This document shows, piece after piece, positions 7,814-17,286 of a stretch of 64,000 nucleotides of DNA. Position 1 is the first letter of the stretch. Every line of letters starts with the position of its first letter. Under the pieces are notes generated by a model. That model was not told the origin of the DNA. It worked only from the letters and a program-made list of their open reading frames with translations, and made no database searches. Source of the DNA: Marinifilum sp. D714 (lineage in GTDB: Bacteria > Bacteroidota > Bacteroidia > Bacteroidales > Marinifilaceae). The stretch is taken from assembly GCF_030851345.1 (NCBI RefSeq), contig NZ_JALPNU010000002.1, positions 62,001-126,000 on the forward strand, given 5' to 3'. Both the position numbers and the translations under genes were made by a program.

Positions 7814-8398
7814 TTATTTTGTCCACTTTAAGCTTTCAATCAACTTCACCATATCTTTATCGATATACTGAATTACCGGAGCCAAAGAATCTTGGTTTGG
7901 ATGTTCTTTAAAGTAGAGAGCACCGCGCAAAAAATGCTTGGTACTATCGGTTGCAACAAATTGTACCGATGAGGCAGCATTTCCTTTGATTCGATAAATT
8001 AGAGCATAAACGTTTTTATCATGGTTTAGGAATGCTTGCTCACCAATGGCATCAGCTTTAATACTGTGTTTGTATGCCATTTTTCGCGAATCCTCAAGGT
8101 ACTCATCAACATTTCCATCTACACTTTTATAGCTTAAATGAATGGTAGCCTTGTAATCGGGATACTGAATATTTAACCAATATTTTTCGGCCCCTTTAGT
8201 ATTGTCTATGCTCACATTGGCAATCGACAATTTATCGAAACTGTATGGGTAATTATTGCTCCAGTTTTCATACTGTTTTTCTGGCAAATCAATACGAAAA
8301 TAGCCTTTAGGTTTTGGCGTATATTTCTCTTTACAGGATATAAAACCAAGTGTAAGAAAGGCAATAAGAATGTATGAAACGAACTGAGTTAACTTCAT
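7814..8398 (-). CDS. gldD: Gliding motility lipoprotein GldD
   Basis: This 194-residue lipoprotein has a signal peptide with lipobox LGFISC (Cys22). It is followed by KEKYTPKPKGYFRIDLPEK, the conserved GldD N-terminal signature. GldD is needed for gliding and type IX secretion in Flavobacterium and is widely kept in non-gliding Bacteroidota. It is 28 bp downstream of gldE, the usual arrangement. Confidence 0.95.
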   Translation of the reverse strand: MKLTQFVSYILIAFLTLGFISCKEKYTPKPKGYFRIDLPEKQYENWSNNYPYSFDKLSIANVSIDNTKGAEKYWLNIQYPDYKATIHLSYKSVDGNVDEYLEDSRKMAYKHSIKADAIGEQAFLNHDKNVYALIYRIKGNAASSVQFVATDSTKHFLRGALYFKEHPNQDSLAPVIQYIDKDMVKLIESLKWTK

Positions 8399-8426
8399 TT
8401 TGTACTGTATTCAGATGTAATGTATT

Positions 8427-9758
8427 TTATTTGGCTAATTTCACTTTAGGAGGCAGAAAACGAATTTTCTTGATTCGTCTATTGTCTACTGCTTCTACAA
8501 TAAATTTGAAATTCTGGTGTGAGAATTCTTCTTTCTTTTGAGGAATTTCACCTTTCATTTCCAGTAGAAGACCCGCCAATGTATCTGCGTCACCTTTAAT
8601 ATCTTCAAATAAATCAGAATCTATTTCAGTTATTTTAAAGAAATCGTTAAGCAGAGTTTTTCCTTCGAACAGGTAAGTGCCATCTTTTTCAAGTGTATAA
8701 GTTTCCTTTTCTTCATCCGACTCATCGGTAATGTCTCCAATAATTTCTTCCAGGATATCTTCCATGGTAATAATTCCGGATGTACCCCCATATTCATCAA
8801 CAACAATGGCCATGTGGTTTTTCTGAGTCTGGAATTCTTCCAACAAATCGTTGATCTTTTTGGTTTCAGGTACATAAAATGGTGGCCTGATTATAGATTG
8901 CCAACGAAAAGTGTTTGGTTTATGGTGGTGAGGCAACAGGTCTTTCACATACAAAATACCACGCACGTTATCGAAAGTTCCATCGTACACAGGAATTCTG
9001 GAATATCCAGAATCGATTAGAATCGATTTTAGTTTCCCAAAACCAGTTCTTACGTCAATGGCAACAACATCAACACGCGATTTCATAATCTCCACTACAT
9101 TAATGTTTCCAAAATTTACAATCCCTTCCAGAATTTCCATTTCTTCAGTGATTTCATCCGCAGTCAATTCAAGTGCCTGTGATAAATCACCCATGGAAAT
9201 ATTTTGCCTTTTGGAAATTCGTTTGTTAACAATCGAAGTGGATTTAATTAGAATTACCGACATGGGTCTGAAAATCTTTTCCATATAGAACAAGGGAAAA
9301 GCCATGAATTTTGAAAATCTAACTGAAGTTTGCGTGGCGTAAACTTTTGGAATGATTTCACCAAAAAGTAATAACAGGAAAGTAATAATTACCACCTGAA
9401 CCAAAAATCCAATGGTTGGAGCATTGGAGAAATCTACTATCGAATTGGTAATAAAGCTAGAAAGTATAACAATTCCAACATTTACAAAGTTATTCCCAAT
9501 CAGAATGGTTGCCAGCAGCTCCTCTGGCATTCTTAAAAGCTTTAATAATCTTCTATTTTTTTGATTTTCTTCAGCTTCGATATCACTAATTTGTTGAGGT
9601 GATAGTGAGAACAAAGCAACTTCGGATCCTGAAATCAAAGCGGAGCAAAATAAAAGAAGTACCATTACAAGTAAACTTATAATGGTACCTATATCTAAAG
9701 TGTGAAAAACAATATCAGAATTGTTTAAAAATAGTGTTGAAAAACTGTCTGTTTCCAA
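8427..9758 (-). CDS. gldE: GldE, DUF21/CBS/CorC-HlyC membrane protein
   Basis: The 443-residue product has an N-terminal DUF21 (CNNM) membrane domain with about four helices (residues 20-190). A CBS pair follows (about 215-335, with VDVVAIDVRTGFGKLKSILI and FQTQKNHMAIVVDEYGGTSG), then a C-terminal CorC_HlyC domain. The family resembles CorC/HlyC magnesium-cobalt exporters. Its placement directly before gldD and after ssb marks it as GldE. GldE is a partner of gliding functions and partly overlaps other Gld proteins; transport activity is unproven. Confidence 0.95.
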   Translation of the reverse strand: METDSFSTLFLNNSDIVFHTLDIGTIISLLVMVLLLFCSALISGSEVALFSLSPQQISDIEAEENQKNRRLLKLLRMPEELLATILIGNNFVNVGIVILSSFITNSIVDFSNAPTIGFLVQVVIITFLLLLFGEIIPKVYATQTSVRFSKFMAFPLFYMEKIFRPMSVILIKSTSIVNKRISKRQNISMGDLSQALELTADEITEEMEILEGIVNFGNINVVEIMKSRVDVVAIDVRTGFGKLKSILIDSGYSRIPVYDGTFDNVRGILYVKDLLPHHHKPNTFRWQSIIRPPFYVPETKKINDLLEEFQTQKNHMAIVVDEYGGTSGIITMEDILEEIIGDITDESDEEKETYTLEKDGTYLFEGKTLLNDFFKITEIDSDLFEDIKGDADTLAGLLLEMKGEIPQKKEEFSHQNFKFIVEAVDNRRIKKIRFLPPKVKLAK

Positions 9759-9790
9759 TTTTTTCTCAAGTTAGTTAACACTCTTGTAAT

Positions 9791-10216
9791 TTAGAATGGA
9801 AGATCATCAGTTTCTTCCTCAACAGAAGTATCGGCAGCAGCTGTTGGCTGAGTCATTTCAGAACTTGCCTGTGGAGCAGCTTCGTTATCACCTTTTCTAC
9901 CCAACATTTGCATGTTCGAAGCCATAACTTCTGTGATGTATTTTTTATTTCCATCCTGATCTTCCCAAGATCTGGTTCTTAAGCTACCTTCAATATACAA
10001 TTGCATACCTTTTTTTACGTAGTTTTCAGCAACTTTTGCCAATCCGCGCCAAAGAACAATGTTATGCCATTCAGTTTGGGTAACTTTTTCACCATTTTTG
10101 GTATAAGTTTCGCTTGTCGCCAAAGGAAAATTACAAACACTTACATCATTGTCGAAGTATTTTACTTCAGGATCTTTTCCTACATTTCCTACTAGAATTA
10201 CTTTGTTTACTGACAT
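9791..10216 (-). CDS. ssb: Single-stranded DNA-binding protein
   Basis: This is a 141-residue SSB. The OB fold is at residues 1-105 (MSVNKVILVGNVGKDPEVKY, TEWHNIVLWRGLAKVAENYV, KGMQLYIEGSLRTRSW). A short flexible tail ends in the acidic tip EEETDDLPF, the conserved docking peptide for replication and repair enzymes. It sits between mutY and gldE on the same strand, a synteny common in Bacteroidota. Confidence 0.98.
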   Translation of the reverse strand: MSVNKVILVGNVGKDPEVKYFDNDVSVCNFPLATSETYTKNGEKVTQTEWHNIVLWRGLAKVAENYVKKGMQLYIEGSLRTRSWEDQDGNKKYITEVMASNMQMLGRKGDNEAAPQASSEMTQPTAAADTSVEEETDDLPF

Positions 10217-10292
10217 ATGTTTAAATTTTTAGTTAGCAATAGTTTAAAGTTACAAACTTTTATGTTGTATCATAACATATTTAGGGCTTATT

Positions 10293-11342
10293 TTAAATAA
10301 CACATTTTAAAATGTGATTATTAATCAATTTAGGGAAAGGGTATTTTTCCGATTCCTTTTTATTTACAAAAATAAACCTTTTAAAATTTTTGATTTCCTC
10401 GGCATCAATATCAATATGGATGAATCTGGTATTGATATTTTGATGCGTTAATTTGTGCACGATATTATCACTAATTGATTGTATTACCAAATTGGAAGAA
10501 TCAAAAATTTCATTCCATTGGTCCGATTGTAATAATTGTACAGTTGAAAGTTCAGCATTACTTTCGATTAGGGGATATTGATACATGTTTTTCCAAATAT
10601 CTTTTCCCTCTCTTTTTTCAATGGCAAAACGATCTGAACAAGATAGGAACAAATAGTAGAAATATCGATTCTTCGGCTTAATTTGTTTGCTCTTTACAGG
10701 CAATTGATCTACCATGTTAGATTTGTATGCAAAACAATTAGAATGAAGAGGACAAATGCTACAATTGGGTGACTTTGGCGTACATTGTAATGCACCAAAT
10801 TCAATTATCGCTTGATTGTATACTTCAGGCCTTGCATTTCCCATAGTTTCAGTAGCAACATTTTGAAATAACTTTTTCCCTTCACTGCTATCAATTGGAG
10901 TTTCTATGCCAAACAATCTTGAAAGCACTCTATAAACATTACCGTCTATTGCCGCATAAGGTAAATTGAACGCGAAAGATGAGATTGCAGCTGCAGTGTA
11001 TGTGCCAATACCTTTTAAGGCAAGAATTTCTTTATAAGTACTCGGAAATACACCTTTATATGTGGTATGAATTGTTTTTGCTGCAAAATGTAAGTTCCTG
11101 GCTCGTGAATAATATCCTAATCCTTGCCATAAATTTAAAACTTCTTGCTCATCAGCTAATGCTAAATCTGTTACAGTTGGAAACCTTTTTGTAAATTTGT
11201 AATAATAGTCAATTGCTGTGACAACTCGGGTTTGTTGTAACATGATTTCAGAAATCCATATTAGATATGGATCCTTCGTATTTCGCCAAGGAAGGTCGCG
11301 TTTGTTCTCGCAATACCAGTTTATGATTTGGTTATTAAGCAT
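10293..11342 (-). CDS. mutY: A/G-specific adenine glycosylase MutY
   Basis: The 349-residue DNA repair enzyme removes adenine opposite 8-oxoguanine. Visible are the catalytic-Glu region ISEIMLQQTRV, the helix-hairpin-helix LKGIGTYTAAA, the catalytic Asp in AAIDGNVYRVLSR, and the four-cysteine [4Fe-4S] loop C-x6-C-x2-C-x5-C (CTPKSPNCSICPLHSNC, near residue 192). A C-terminal NUDIX-like domain recognises 8-oxoG. First gene of the mutY-ssb-gldE-gldD-PPTase run, divergent from the HU gene across 150 bp. Confidence 0.97.
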   Translation of the reverse strand: MLNNQIINWYCENKRDLPWRNTKDPYLIWISEIMLQQTRVVTAIDYYYKFTKRFPTVTDLALADEQEVLNLWQGLGYYSRARNLHFAAKTIHTTYKGVFPSTYKEILALKGIGTYTAAAISSFAFNLPYAAIDGNVYRVLSRLFGIETPIDSSEGKKLFQNVATETMGNARPEVYNQAIIEFGALQCTPKSPNCSICPLHSNCFAYKSNMVDQLPVKSKQIKPKNRYFYYLFLSCSDRFAIEKREGKDIWKNMYQYPLIESNAELSTVQLLQSDQWNEIFDSSNLVIQSISDNIVHKLTHQNINTRFIHIDIDAEEIKNFKRFIFVNKKESEKYPFPKLINNHILKCVI

Positions 11343-11403
11343 CTCGAAAAAAAATGTATGATTTAATTTTTTTCAAAAATGCGTAAAAATATTTGTTTTC
11401 GAT

Positions 11404-11434
11404 TTCGTTAATAACTGGAAATCTTATATATTTG
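11404..11434 (+). promoter_or_regulatory. Promoter of the HU gene
   Basis: TTCG (11404-11407), a 19-bp gap, then TATATTTG (11427-11434), fitting the Bacteroidota -33/-7 consensus with one mismatch at -33. It lies 59 bp before the HU start. Confidence 0.55.
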
Positions 11435-11492
11435 CAATCTGATTTGAGGAAATGATGTTGTAAATAATTGATAATTAAAGATTTTTTAAGAG

Positions 11493-11777
11493 ATGACTAA
11501 AGCAGATATTGTTAACGAGATTTCTAAAAACACAGGAATTGAGAAAATTACAGTTCAAAAAACTGTAGAAGCTTTCATGGATACTATTAAAGGTTCATTG
11601 GTAAAAGGAAAGAATGTGTATTTGAGAGGTTTCGGAAGTTTTATCGTTAAGAAAAGAGCAGAGAAAACTGCAAGAAACATTTCTAAAAACACTACAATTA
11701 TAATCCCTGAACACTTTATTCCAGCTTTCAAGCCTGCGAAAACTTTCGTAAGTAAAGTGAAAACTAACGTAAAGTAG
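11493..11777 (+). CDS. HU/IHF family DNA-binding protein
   Basis: The 94-residue nucleoid protein has the HU fold: MTKADIVNEISKNTGI at the start, KGKNVYLRGFGSFIVKKR before the DNA-clasping beta arm, and FKPAKTFV near the C-terminus. The usual arm-tip proline region reads IIIPEHFIPAF, so it is somewhat diverged. HU proteins bend and compact DNA. It precedes a tiny ribosomal-type gene and RNase G on the same strand, an order frequent in this phylum. Confidence 0.95.
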   Translation: MTKADIVNEISKNTGIEKITVQKTVEAFMDTIKGSLVKGKNVYLRGFGSFIVKKRAEKTARNISKNTTIIIPEHFIPAFKPAKTFVSKVKTNVK

Positions 11778-11813
11778 TTTTAGATTTTTAAATTCATTAA
11801 ATAATTCGAAGTT

Positions 11814-11906
11814 ATGCCTAGCGGAAAGAAAAGAAAAAGACATAAGATGGCTACGCACAAGCGTAAGAAAAGACTAAGAAAAAACCGTCATAAGAAGAAG
11901 AAATAA
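11814..11906 (+). CDS. 30-residue basic AURKAIP1/COX24 (mS38-like) domain protein
   Basis: The ATG at 11814 opens a 30-codon frame encoding an extremely basic peptide (MPSGKKRKRHKMATHKRKKR, then LRKNRHKKKK). About 70% of residues are Lys, Arg or His. The motif KKRKRHKMATHKRKKRLRKN matches the COX24/AURKAIP1 signature found in the mitochondrial small-subunit protein mS38 and in short Bacteroidota proteins annotated with that domain. The expected role is a small ribosome-associated protein binding rRNA. It starts 36 bp after HU and is followed at 11941 by a strong terminator, so HU and this gene probably share a transcript. Confidence 0.85.
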   Translation: MPSGKKRKRHKMATHKRKKRLRKNRHKKKK

Positions 11907-11940
11907 TTTTCTTATAGCTTGTTTGTAAGAACAAAATAAA

Positions 11941-11974
11941 TAAACCTAAAGAACTTTTTAGTACTTTAGGTTTA
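11941..11974 (+). terminator. Intrinsic terminator after the HU/COX24-like pair
   Basis: TAAACCTAAAG (11941-11951) pairs perfectly with CTTTAGGTTTA (11964-11974) around a 12-nt loop. A weak U-rich stretch (TCTATTTG) follows. It separates the pair from the RNase G gene. Confidence 0.75.
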
Positions 11975-12025
11975 TCTATTTGTAAGAACTGATTACCTTT
12001 AATAAAAATAAGAAGAATTTAAATA

Positions 12026-13576
12026 GTGAGTAACGAACTTGTAATTGATGTAAACCCTAATGAAATTGTAATTGCTCTACTTAGCAACAAACAATTGGTT
12101 GAGTTAACCAGAGAAAAAAGTAATCTTCAATTTGCGGTAGGAGACATATATTTGGGAAAGGTAAAGAAGATTATGCCTGGGTTAAATGCTGCATTTGTTG
12201 ATGTTGGGTATGAGAAAGATGCATTTTTGCATTATCTGGACCTTGGACATCAATTTCGTTCACTAAACAAATTCTTACAACAGGCCTTGGCACGAAAAGG
12301 TCGTAATCTGTCCATCTCTAAAATGAGATTGGAGCAGGATATCGATAAGAATGGTAAAATGTCCGATGTTCTTAAATCGGGGCAGTACATTCTGGTACAG
12401 GTTGCCAAGGAACCAATTTCTACAAAAGGACCGAGACTTTGCTCGGAAATATCCATTGCAGGACGAAATATTGTTCTGATTCCTTTTTCTGATAAAGTTT
12501 CTATTTCTCAGAAAATCAAATCAACAGAAGAGAAAAGTCGTTTGCGTCAGCTACTTCAAAGCATAAAGCCTAAAAACTATGGGGTTATTGTTAGAACTGT
12601 TGCTGAAGGAAAACGTGTTGCTGAATTGGATCAGGAACTTCGATCTTTGGTGGAAAAATGGGAAGGAAGTTTCCAGCATATTAGAGATATGCAACCTCCT
12701 AAACTAGTTTTAGGCGAAATGGACAGAACCACTGCAATTTTGCGTGATATATTGAATTCATCGTTCGAAAATATCTATGTAAATGATGCAAGTGCTGCCA
12801 AGGATATTAAAAACTACATAGCAGGTATCGCACCTGAAAAATCAAAAATTGTAAAGCATGTTACAGGTGATATGCCGATTTTTGACCAATTGGGTGTTGA
12901 TAAGCAAATCAAATCTTCATTCGGGAAAACTGTTTCGTTTAAAAACGGAGCTTACCTTATTATTGAACATACCGAAGCTTTCCATGTTATTGACGTGAAT
13001 AGTGGAAACCGTTCGAAAGCAGGAAACGATCAGGAAACAAATGCTGTTGAGGTGAACCTTGCTGCAGCAGATGAAATTGCTCGTCAGCTTCGCCTTCGCG
13101 ATATGGGTGGAATTATAGTTGTCGATTTTATTGATATGCATTCAGCTGAGAATCGCCAAAAGGTTTTCGAACGTATGAAAGAGGTAATGGGACTGGACAG
13201 AACCAAACACAATATCTTACCTTTGAGTAAGTTTGGTTTGATGCAGATTACACGTCAGCGTGTTCGCCCTGAAATGAACATTGAGATACAGGAAACTTGT
13301 CCTACATGTCTTGGTTCAGGAAAAATATCACCAGCTGTATTATTAACCGATCAGATTGAAGAAAAACTAAAATCAGTTGCTGATAGCGGCGAAAAGAAAC
13401 TAACACTAAAAGTTCATCCGTTTGTTGCAGCATATATCAATAAAGGATTCTGGAAGACATTACGCCGCGAATGGCAATCGAAGCTTGGGATTAAATTGGC
13501 GGTAAAAGAAATTCCTTCATACGATTTATTGGGATTTAAGATTTTCGATGACAATAATCAGGAAATCGAACTATAA
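12026..13576 (+). CDS. rng: Ribonuclease E/G (RNase G type)
   Basis: The 516-residue enzyme starts at GTG 12026; no better ATG exists and the N-terminus SNELVIDVNPNEIVIALL matches the family. An S1 RNA-binding domain is at about residues 38-125 (GDIYLGKVKKIMPGLNAAFV). The catalytic DNase-I-like core contains HVIDVNSGN and GGIIVVDFIDM with the Mg-binding aspartates. The Zn-link cysteines are in CPTCLGSGK. It lacks the long C-terminal scaffold of E. coli RNase E, so it is the RNase G type. It matures rRNA and starts mRNA decay. Confidence 0.96.
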   Translation: MSNELVIDVNPNEIVIALLSNKQLVELTREKSNLQFAVGDIYLGKVKKIMPGLNAAFVDVGYEKDAFLHYLDLGHQFRSLNKFLQQALARKGRNLSISKMRLEQDIDKNGKMSDVLKSGQYILVQVAKEPISTKGPRLCSEISIAGRNIVLIPFSDKVSISQKIKSTEEKSRLRQLLQSIKPKNYGVIVRTVAEGKRVAELDQELRSLVEKWEGSFQHIRDMQPPKLVLGEMDRTTAILRDILNSSFENIYVNDASAAKDIKNYIAGIAPEKSKIVKHVTGDMPIFDQLGVDKQIKSSFGKTVSFKNGAYLIIEHTEAFHVIDVNSGNRSKAGNDQETNAVEVNLAAADEIARQLRLRDMGGIIVVDFIDMHSAENRQKVFERMKEVMGLDRTKHNILPLSKFGLMQITRQRVRPEMNIEIQETCPTCLGSGKISPAVLLTDQIEEKLKSVADSGEKKLTLKVHPFVAAYINKGFWKTLRREWQSKLGIKLAVKEIPSYDLLGFKIFDDNNQEIEL

Positions 13577-13601
13577 TCATTCTGTAAATACATATTGCAA
13601 A

Positions 13602-13628
13602 ATCCTCTTAAATAACTGTTAAGAGGAT
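13602..13628 (+). terminator. Hairpin after rng
   Basis: ATCCTCTTAA (13602-13611) pairs with TTAAGAGGAT (13619-13628), 10 bp with a 7-nt loop. The following U-tract is poor (AATATGGTTTTG), so termination may be partial. Confidence 0.6.
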
Positions 13629-13696
13629 AATATGGTTTTGTGTAATTTGCTTATAATGCTAATTTTATATGCATTATAGTAAAAAAACTAAACCAT

Positions 13697-15694
13697 ATGA
13701 AGCAAAAAATTCTCACCTTACTTCTGGGAATACTCCTTACCGGTTTCTTAAGCACACAAGCACAAATTATAGAAACTGTTTCCTGGGAATTTACTACTGA
13801 AAAATTAAGTGACACGGAACTTAATCTTGTCTTTAAAGCACAAATAGATCAGGATTGGCATTTGTATTCACAACATTTCGAAGATGGAGGACCGGTTCGA
13901 TTGAGCTTTACTTTCGAAGAATCGGATAATTATGAACGCATTGGAGAAGTACAAGAAATTACCAAAGCCAAAAAAACTTTCGACGAAATATTCGAAATGG
14001 ATATCGAATATTTTGAGCATGAAGCAATCTTAAAGCAAAAAATCAAAGTTTTATCCGATAATGAATTTACTGTTACAGGTGAGATGGAATATCAAACCTG
14101 TAGAGAAGGAGAATGTGTGTTGTTTACTCCAGATTTTGAGTTTGTCATAAATGAGGGTAGTACACTATCAAGTCGAGTTGATGGAACACCTGTAAAAGCA
14201 GAAAAGGAAAAAATTAATGCAATGAAAAATCCAAGAAAGGAATACGCTTCCTTGTGGTCATTGTTTTTCATTGCTTTTACCTTTGGTTTGATAGCTTTAC
14301 TTACTCCATGTGTGTTTCCAATGATTCCCATGACGGTTTCGTTTTTTATGCATAGTTCAGAGAACAGAAAGAAAGCCATTTTTAATGCAGTGTTTTATGG
14401 AGTTTCGATCATTGGTATTTATACCATTATTGGAACCATTGTAGCCATTACTTTAGGAGCTGATTTTGCCAATTGGTTGAGTACGCATTGGATTCCTAAT
14501 GTCATCTTCTTTGCTATTTTCTTCATTTTTGCCTTTTCGTTTTTTGGAATGTTCGAAATTACAATACCATCATGGTTGGTAAATAAATCGGTAGCAAAAG
14601 AGGACCAGGGAGGATTAGCTGGATCATTCTTTATGGCATTTACACTTGTACTGGTCTCATTTTCTTGTACAGGACCTATTGTAGGTTCTATTTTGGTACA
14701 ATCGGCCGGAGGAGCAGTTTTGGAGCCGATTGTTGGGATGTTTGGATTTTCCTTGGCATTTGCATTGCCATTTACCTTATTTGCCATTTTCCCTTCATGG
14801 CTAAATAATCTCCCAAAATCTGGAGGATGGTTGAATTCGGTTAAGGTGGTTTTAGGCTTTTTAGAACTTGCTTTAGGTCTCAAATTTTTAAGTATTGCCG
14901 ATCAAACTTACCATTGGGGAATTTTAGATAGAGAAGTTTATTTGGGAATCTGGATTGTAATTTTCACTTTAATGGGATTCTACCTTTTGGGTAAATTAAA
15001 ATTTAGTCATGATAGTGATTTAAAATACATATCGGTGCCAAGATTAATGTTGGCAATTTGTTCATTTTCATTTGTGGTGTACATGATTCCAGGAATGTTT
15101 GGAGCGCCTTTAAAGGCGATTTCAGGTTATTTGCCTCCTCAAACCACACAAGATTTTGATATCTCTGCCATAGTACGTGATCAATCGGGTGCTAGTTTTA
15201 AAGATGCCAAAAGTGAGATTTGTGAAACACCCAAATACGCTGATAAATTACACTTGCCACATGGCTTACAAGGTTATTTTGATTTTGATCAAGGATTAGC
15301 TTGTGCCAAGGAGCAAAATAAGCCTATTTTCATTGATTTTACGGGACACGGTTGTGTAAACTGTAGAGAAATGGAAGCCAATGTTTGGTCTGATGCCAGA
15401 GTGCAAAAAGTGCTTCGAGAGGATTATGTGATTATTGCACTTTACGTGGATGATAAGCAGAAATTGCCAGAAGAAGATTGGGTAACTTCCTCCTATGATG
15501 GAAAAGTAAAAAAGACATTGGGTAAGAAATATGCCGATTTTCAGATTACCAGATTCGGTGTAAATGCACAACCTTATTATGTGCTTTTGGATCATGATGA
15601 AAATACGCTGGTAGAGCCACGAGCATATGACCTGAATGCAGACAGATTCCTTGAGTTTCTAGAGAATGGAAAAAAAGAGTTTGCTAAAAGATGA
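13697..15694 (+). CDS. DsbD/ScsB-type thiol:disulfide interchange protein
   Basis: This 665-residue inner-membrane reductase moves electrons from cytoplasmic thioredoxin to the periplasm. A signal peptide (1-22, ending TQA) precedes a periplasmic N-domain whose redox pair is C135/C140 (CREGEC). The eight-helix membrane domain spans about residues 185-475, with the pair C205 (LTPCVFPMIP) and C324 (SFSCTGPIVG). The C-terminal thioredoxin domain carries CVNC (C553/C556). All three cysteine pairs of the cascade are present. Own terminator follows; partner proteins are not in the window. Confidence 0.93.
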   Translation: MKQKILTLLLGILLTGFLSTQAQIIETVSWEFTTEKLSDTELNLVFKAQIDQDWHLYSQHFEDGGPVRLSFTFEESDNYERIGEVQEITKAKKTFDEIFEMDIEYFEHEAILKQKIKVLSDNEFTVTGEMEYQTCREGECVLFTPDFEFVINEGSTLSSRVDGTPVKAEKEKINAMKNPRKEYASLWSLFFIAFTFGLIALLTPCVFPMIPMTVSFFMHSSENRKKAIFNAVFYGVSIIGIYTIIGTIVAITLGADFANWLSTHWIPNVIFFAIFFIFAFSFFGMFEITIPSWLVNKSVAKEDQGGLAGSFFMAFTLVLVSFSCTGPIVGSILVQSAGGAVLEPIVGMFGFSLAFALPFTLFAIFPSWLNNLPKSGGWLNSVKVVLGFLELALGLKFLSIADQTYHWGILDREVYLGIWIVIFTLMGFYLLGKLKFSHDSDLKYISVPRLMLAICSFSFVVYMIPGMFGAPLKAISGYLPPQTTQDFDISAIVRDQSGASFKDAKSEICETPKYADKLHLPHGLQGYFDFDQGLACAKEQNKPIFIDFTGHGCVNCREMEANVWSDARVQKVLREDYVIIALYVDDKQKLPEEDWVTSSYDGKVKKTLGKKYADFQITRFGVNAQPYYVLLDHDENTLVEPRAYDLNADRFLEFLENGKKEFAKR

Positions 15695-15714
15695 AATAAG
15701 AATTGAATGAAGAA

Positions 15715-15742
15715 GAACCGGAGCATCAATATGTTCCGGTTT
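15715..15742 (+). terminator. Intrinsic terminator after the DsbD-type gene
   Basis: AACCGGA with its continuation GCAT pairs with ATG-TTCCGGTT around CAAT, then TTTTATTTG. It overlaps the TTG codon at 15747 that extends the next frame, which argues against that start. Confidence 0.8.
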
Positions 15743-15872
15743 TTATTTGCCTGGTATTTATACTCATTATAAGTTTAAACCGTTCTCTCATTTAAAAAGA
15801 ATTCCTATTTTTGAAAGTTTGCCTTTCGAAAAAATGGTAAGCCGCTTTAATCTTTTAAAATTTAAATTACGT

Positions 15873-17264
15873 ATGGAAAAATACGATGTGATTATTGTCG
15901 GAGCCGGTCCAGCCGGTATTTTTTGTGCTTACGAATTAGTAAAAAATCGAGACGACTTAAAAATCTTAATCCTTGAAAAGGGAAGAGGAATGGACAAAAG
16001 ATCTTGTCCGAAACACACCAATGGTGGAACATGTGTGCACTGTAAACCTTGTAGCATTACTACAGGTTGGGCAGGTGCAGGTGCATTCTCTGATGGAAAA
16101 TTGTCTTTATCGCACGAAGTGGGTGGAACTCTTCCTGATTATTTGGGAGTTGAAGAAACCATTGATCTAATTGCTTATACAGATAAGATTTATCTGGAAT
16201 TTGGTGCAGCTACTGATATTCATGGTGAGAAATTAACTCCTGCTATGGAGAATATTCGTCGCAAAGCCATTGAATCGAATTTAAAATTGGTTCACTGTCC
16301 GGTTCGTCACTTGGGAACCGAAAAAGCACAGGATTTGTACAAGCGTTTGTACGAGTATGTAACATCAAAGGGAGTTGAGGTACAGTTTAATTGTGCTGTG
16401 GAAAGCTTAATTCTTGAAGGAGATAAAATCCAAGGAGTTAAGAATGGAAAAGGAAGCTATTATGCCGATTTGGTAATGGTTTCGGTTGGTAGAGAGGGGG
16501 CTGATTGGCTGATGAAAGAATGTAGCAAAGAAAGTATTTCTACCGAGGTTGGTGTTGTTGATATAGGTGTTCGTGTTGAATGTAGAAACGAAATCATGCA
16601 GGATATTAATGAGAATTTTTACGAGGCTAAGCTAATTCACTACACCCAAACTTTTGATGATAAGGTGAGAACTTTCTGTAGTAATCCAGGTGGATTTGTT
16701 TCTTCGGAGTATTACGATGGAGATTTAGCAGTTGTAAACGGACACAGCTACAAAGACCTGAAGAGTGATAATACCAACTTCGCACTATTGGTATCGCAGA
16801 AGTTTACCGAACCTTTTAAAGCACCAATTGAATATGGTAAGCACATTGCCAGGTTGGCAAACATGCTAACCAATAACCAAATTTTGGTACAAAGATTTGG
16901 CGACTTGGTTCGCGGACGCAGAACGACCTCCAATCGATTGTATCGAAATAATATTATTCCAACTTTGAAAGATGCCGTGCCAGGTGATTTGAGTTTGGTA
17001 TTGCCACATCGTATCCTAAAGGATATCGAGGAGATGATTTATGCTTTGGATAAAGTAACACCAGGTTTGGCTTCTGATGAAACGTTATTGTATGGGGTGG
17101 AAGTAAAATTCTATAGCAATATCACGAAAGTGGACGAAAGCTTCCAATCAACATCGGTGAAGAATCTTTACCTTGGAGGTGATGGGGCTGGTATTACACG
17201 CGGTTTAATGCAAGCTTCGGTAAATGGAGTAGTAATTGCAAGAGAGTTGCTTAAACAGCTCTAA
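15873..17264 (+). CDS. FAD-dependent dehydrogenase of COG2509 type
   Basis: I chose ATG 15873 (463 residues) because it begins MEKYDVIIVGAGPAGIFCAY, the usual start with the dinucleotide-binding GxGxxG at residues 10-15. The longer frame from TTG 15747 begins inside the preceding terminator. The conserved cysteine cluster CPKHTNGGTCVHCKPC (about residues 43-58) and GWAGAGAFSDGKLSLS are the mark of this uncharacterised flavoprotein family. GGDGAGITRGLMQASVNG near the C-terminus closes the FAD site. The four cysteines may bind a metal or cluster. The substrate is unknown. Confidence 0.88.
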   Translation: MEKYDVIIVGAGPAGIFCAYELVKNRDDLKILILEKGRGMDKRSCPKHTNGGTCVHCKPCSITTGWAGAGAFSDGKLSLSHEVGGTLPDYLGVEETIDLIAYTDKIYLEFGAATDIHGEKLTPAMENIRRKAIESNLKLVHCPVRHLGTEKAQDLYKRLYEYVTSKGVEVQFNCAVESLILEGDKIQGVKNGKGSYYADLVMVSVGREGADWLMKECSKESISTEVGVVDIGVRVECRNEIMQDINENFYEAKLIHYTQTFDDKVRTFCSNPGGFVSSEYYDGDLAVVNGHSYKDLKSDNTNFALLVSQKFTEPFKAPIEYGKHIARLANMLTNNQILVQRFGDLVRGRRTTSNRLYRNNIIPTLKDAVPGDLSLVLPHRILKDIEEMIYALDKVTPGLASDETLLYGVEVKFYSNITKVDESFQSTSVKNLYLGGDGAGITRGLMQASVNGVVIARELLKQL

Positions 17265-17286
17265 ATTAAATACAGCATATAACTAA

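Noticed and set aside
14419-14883. 154-codon frame opposite the DsbD-type gene
   Set aside because: It is the antisense shadow of the membrane domain, with composition typical of such shadows and no domain.
15747-15872. N-terminal extension of the COG2509 flavoprotein from a TTG codon
   Set aside because: The extension starts in the U-tract of the preceding terminator and the conserved family start is MEKYDVIIVGAGPAG at 15873.
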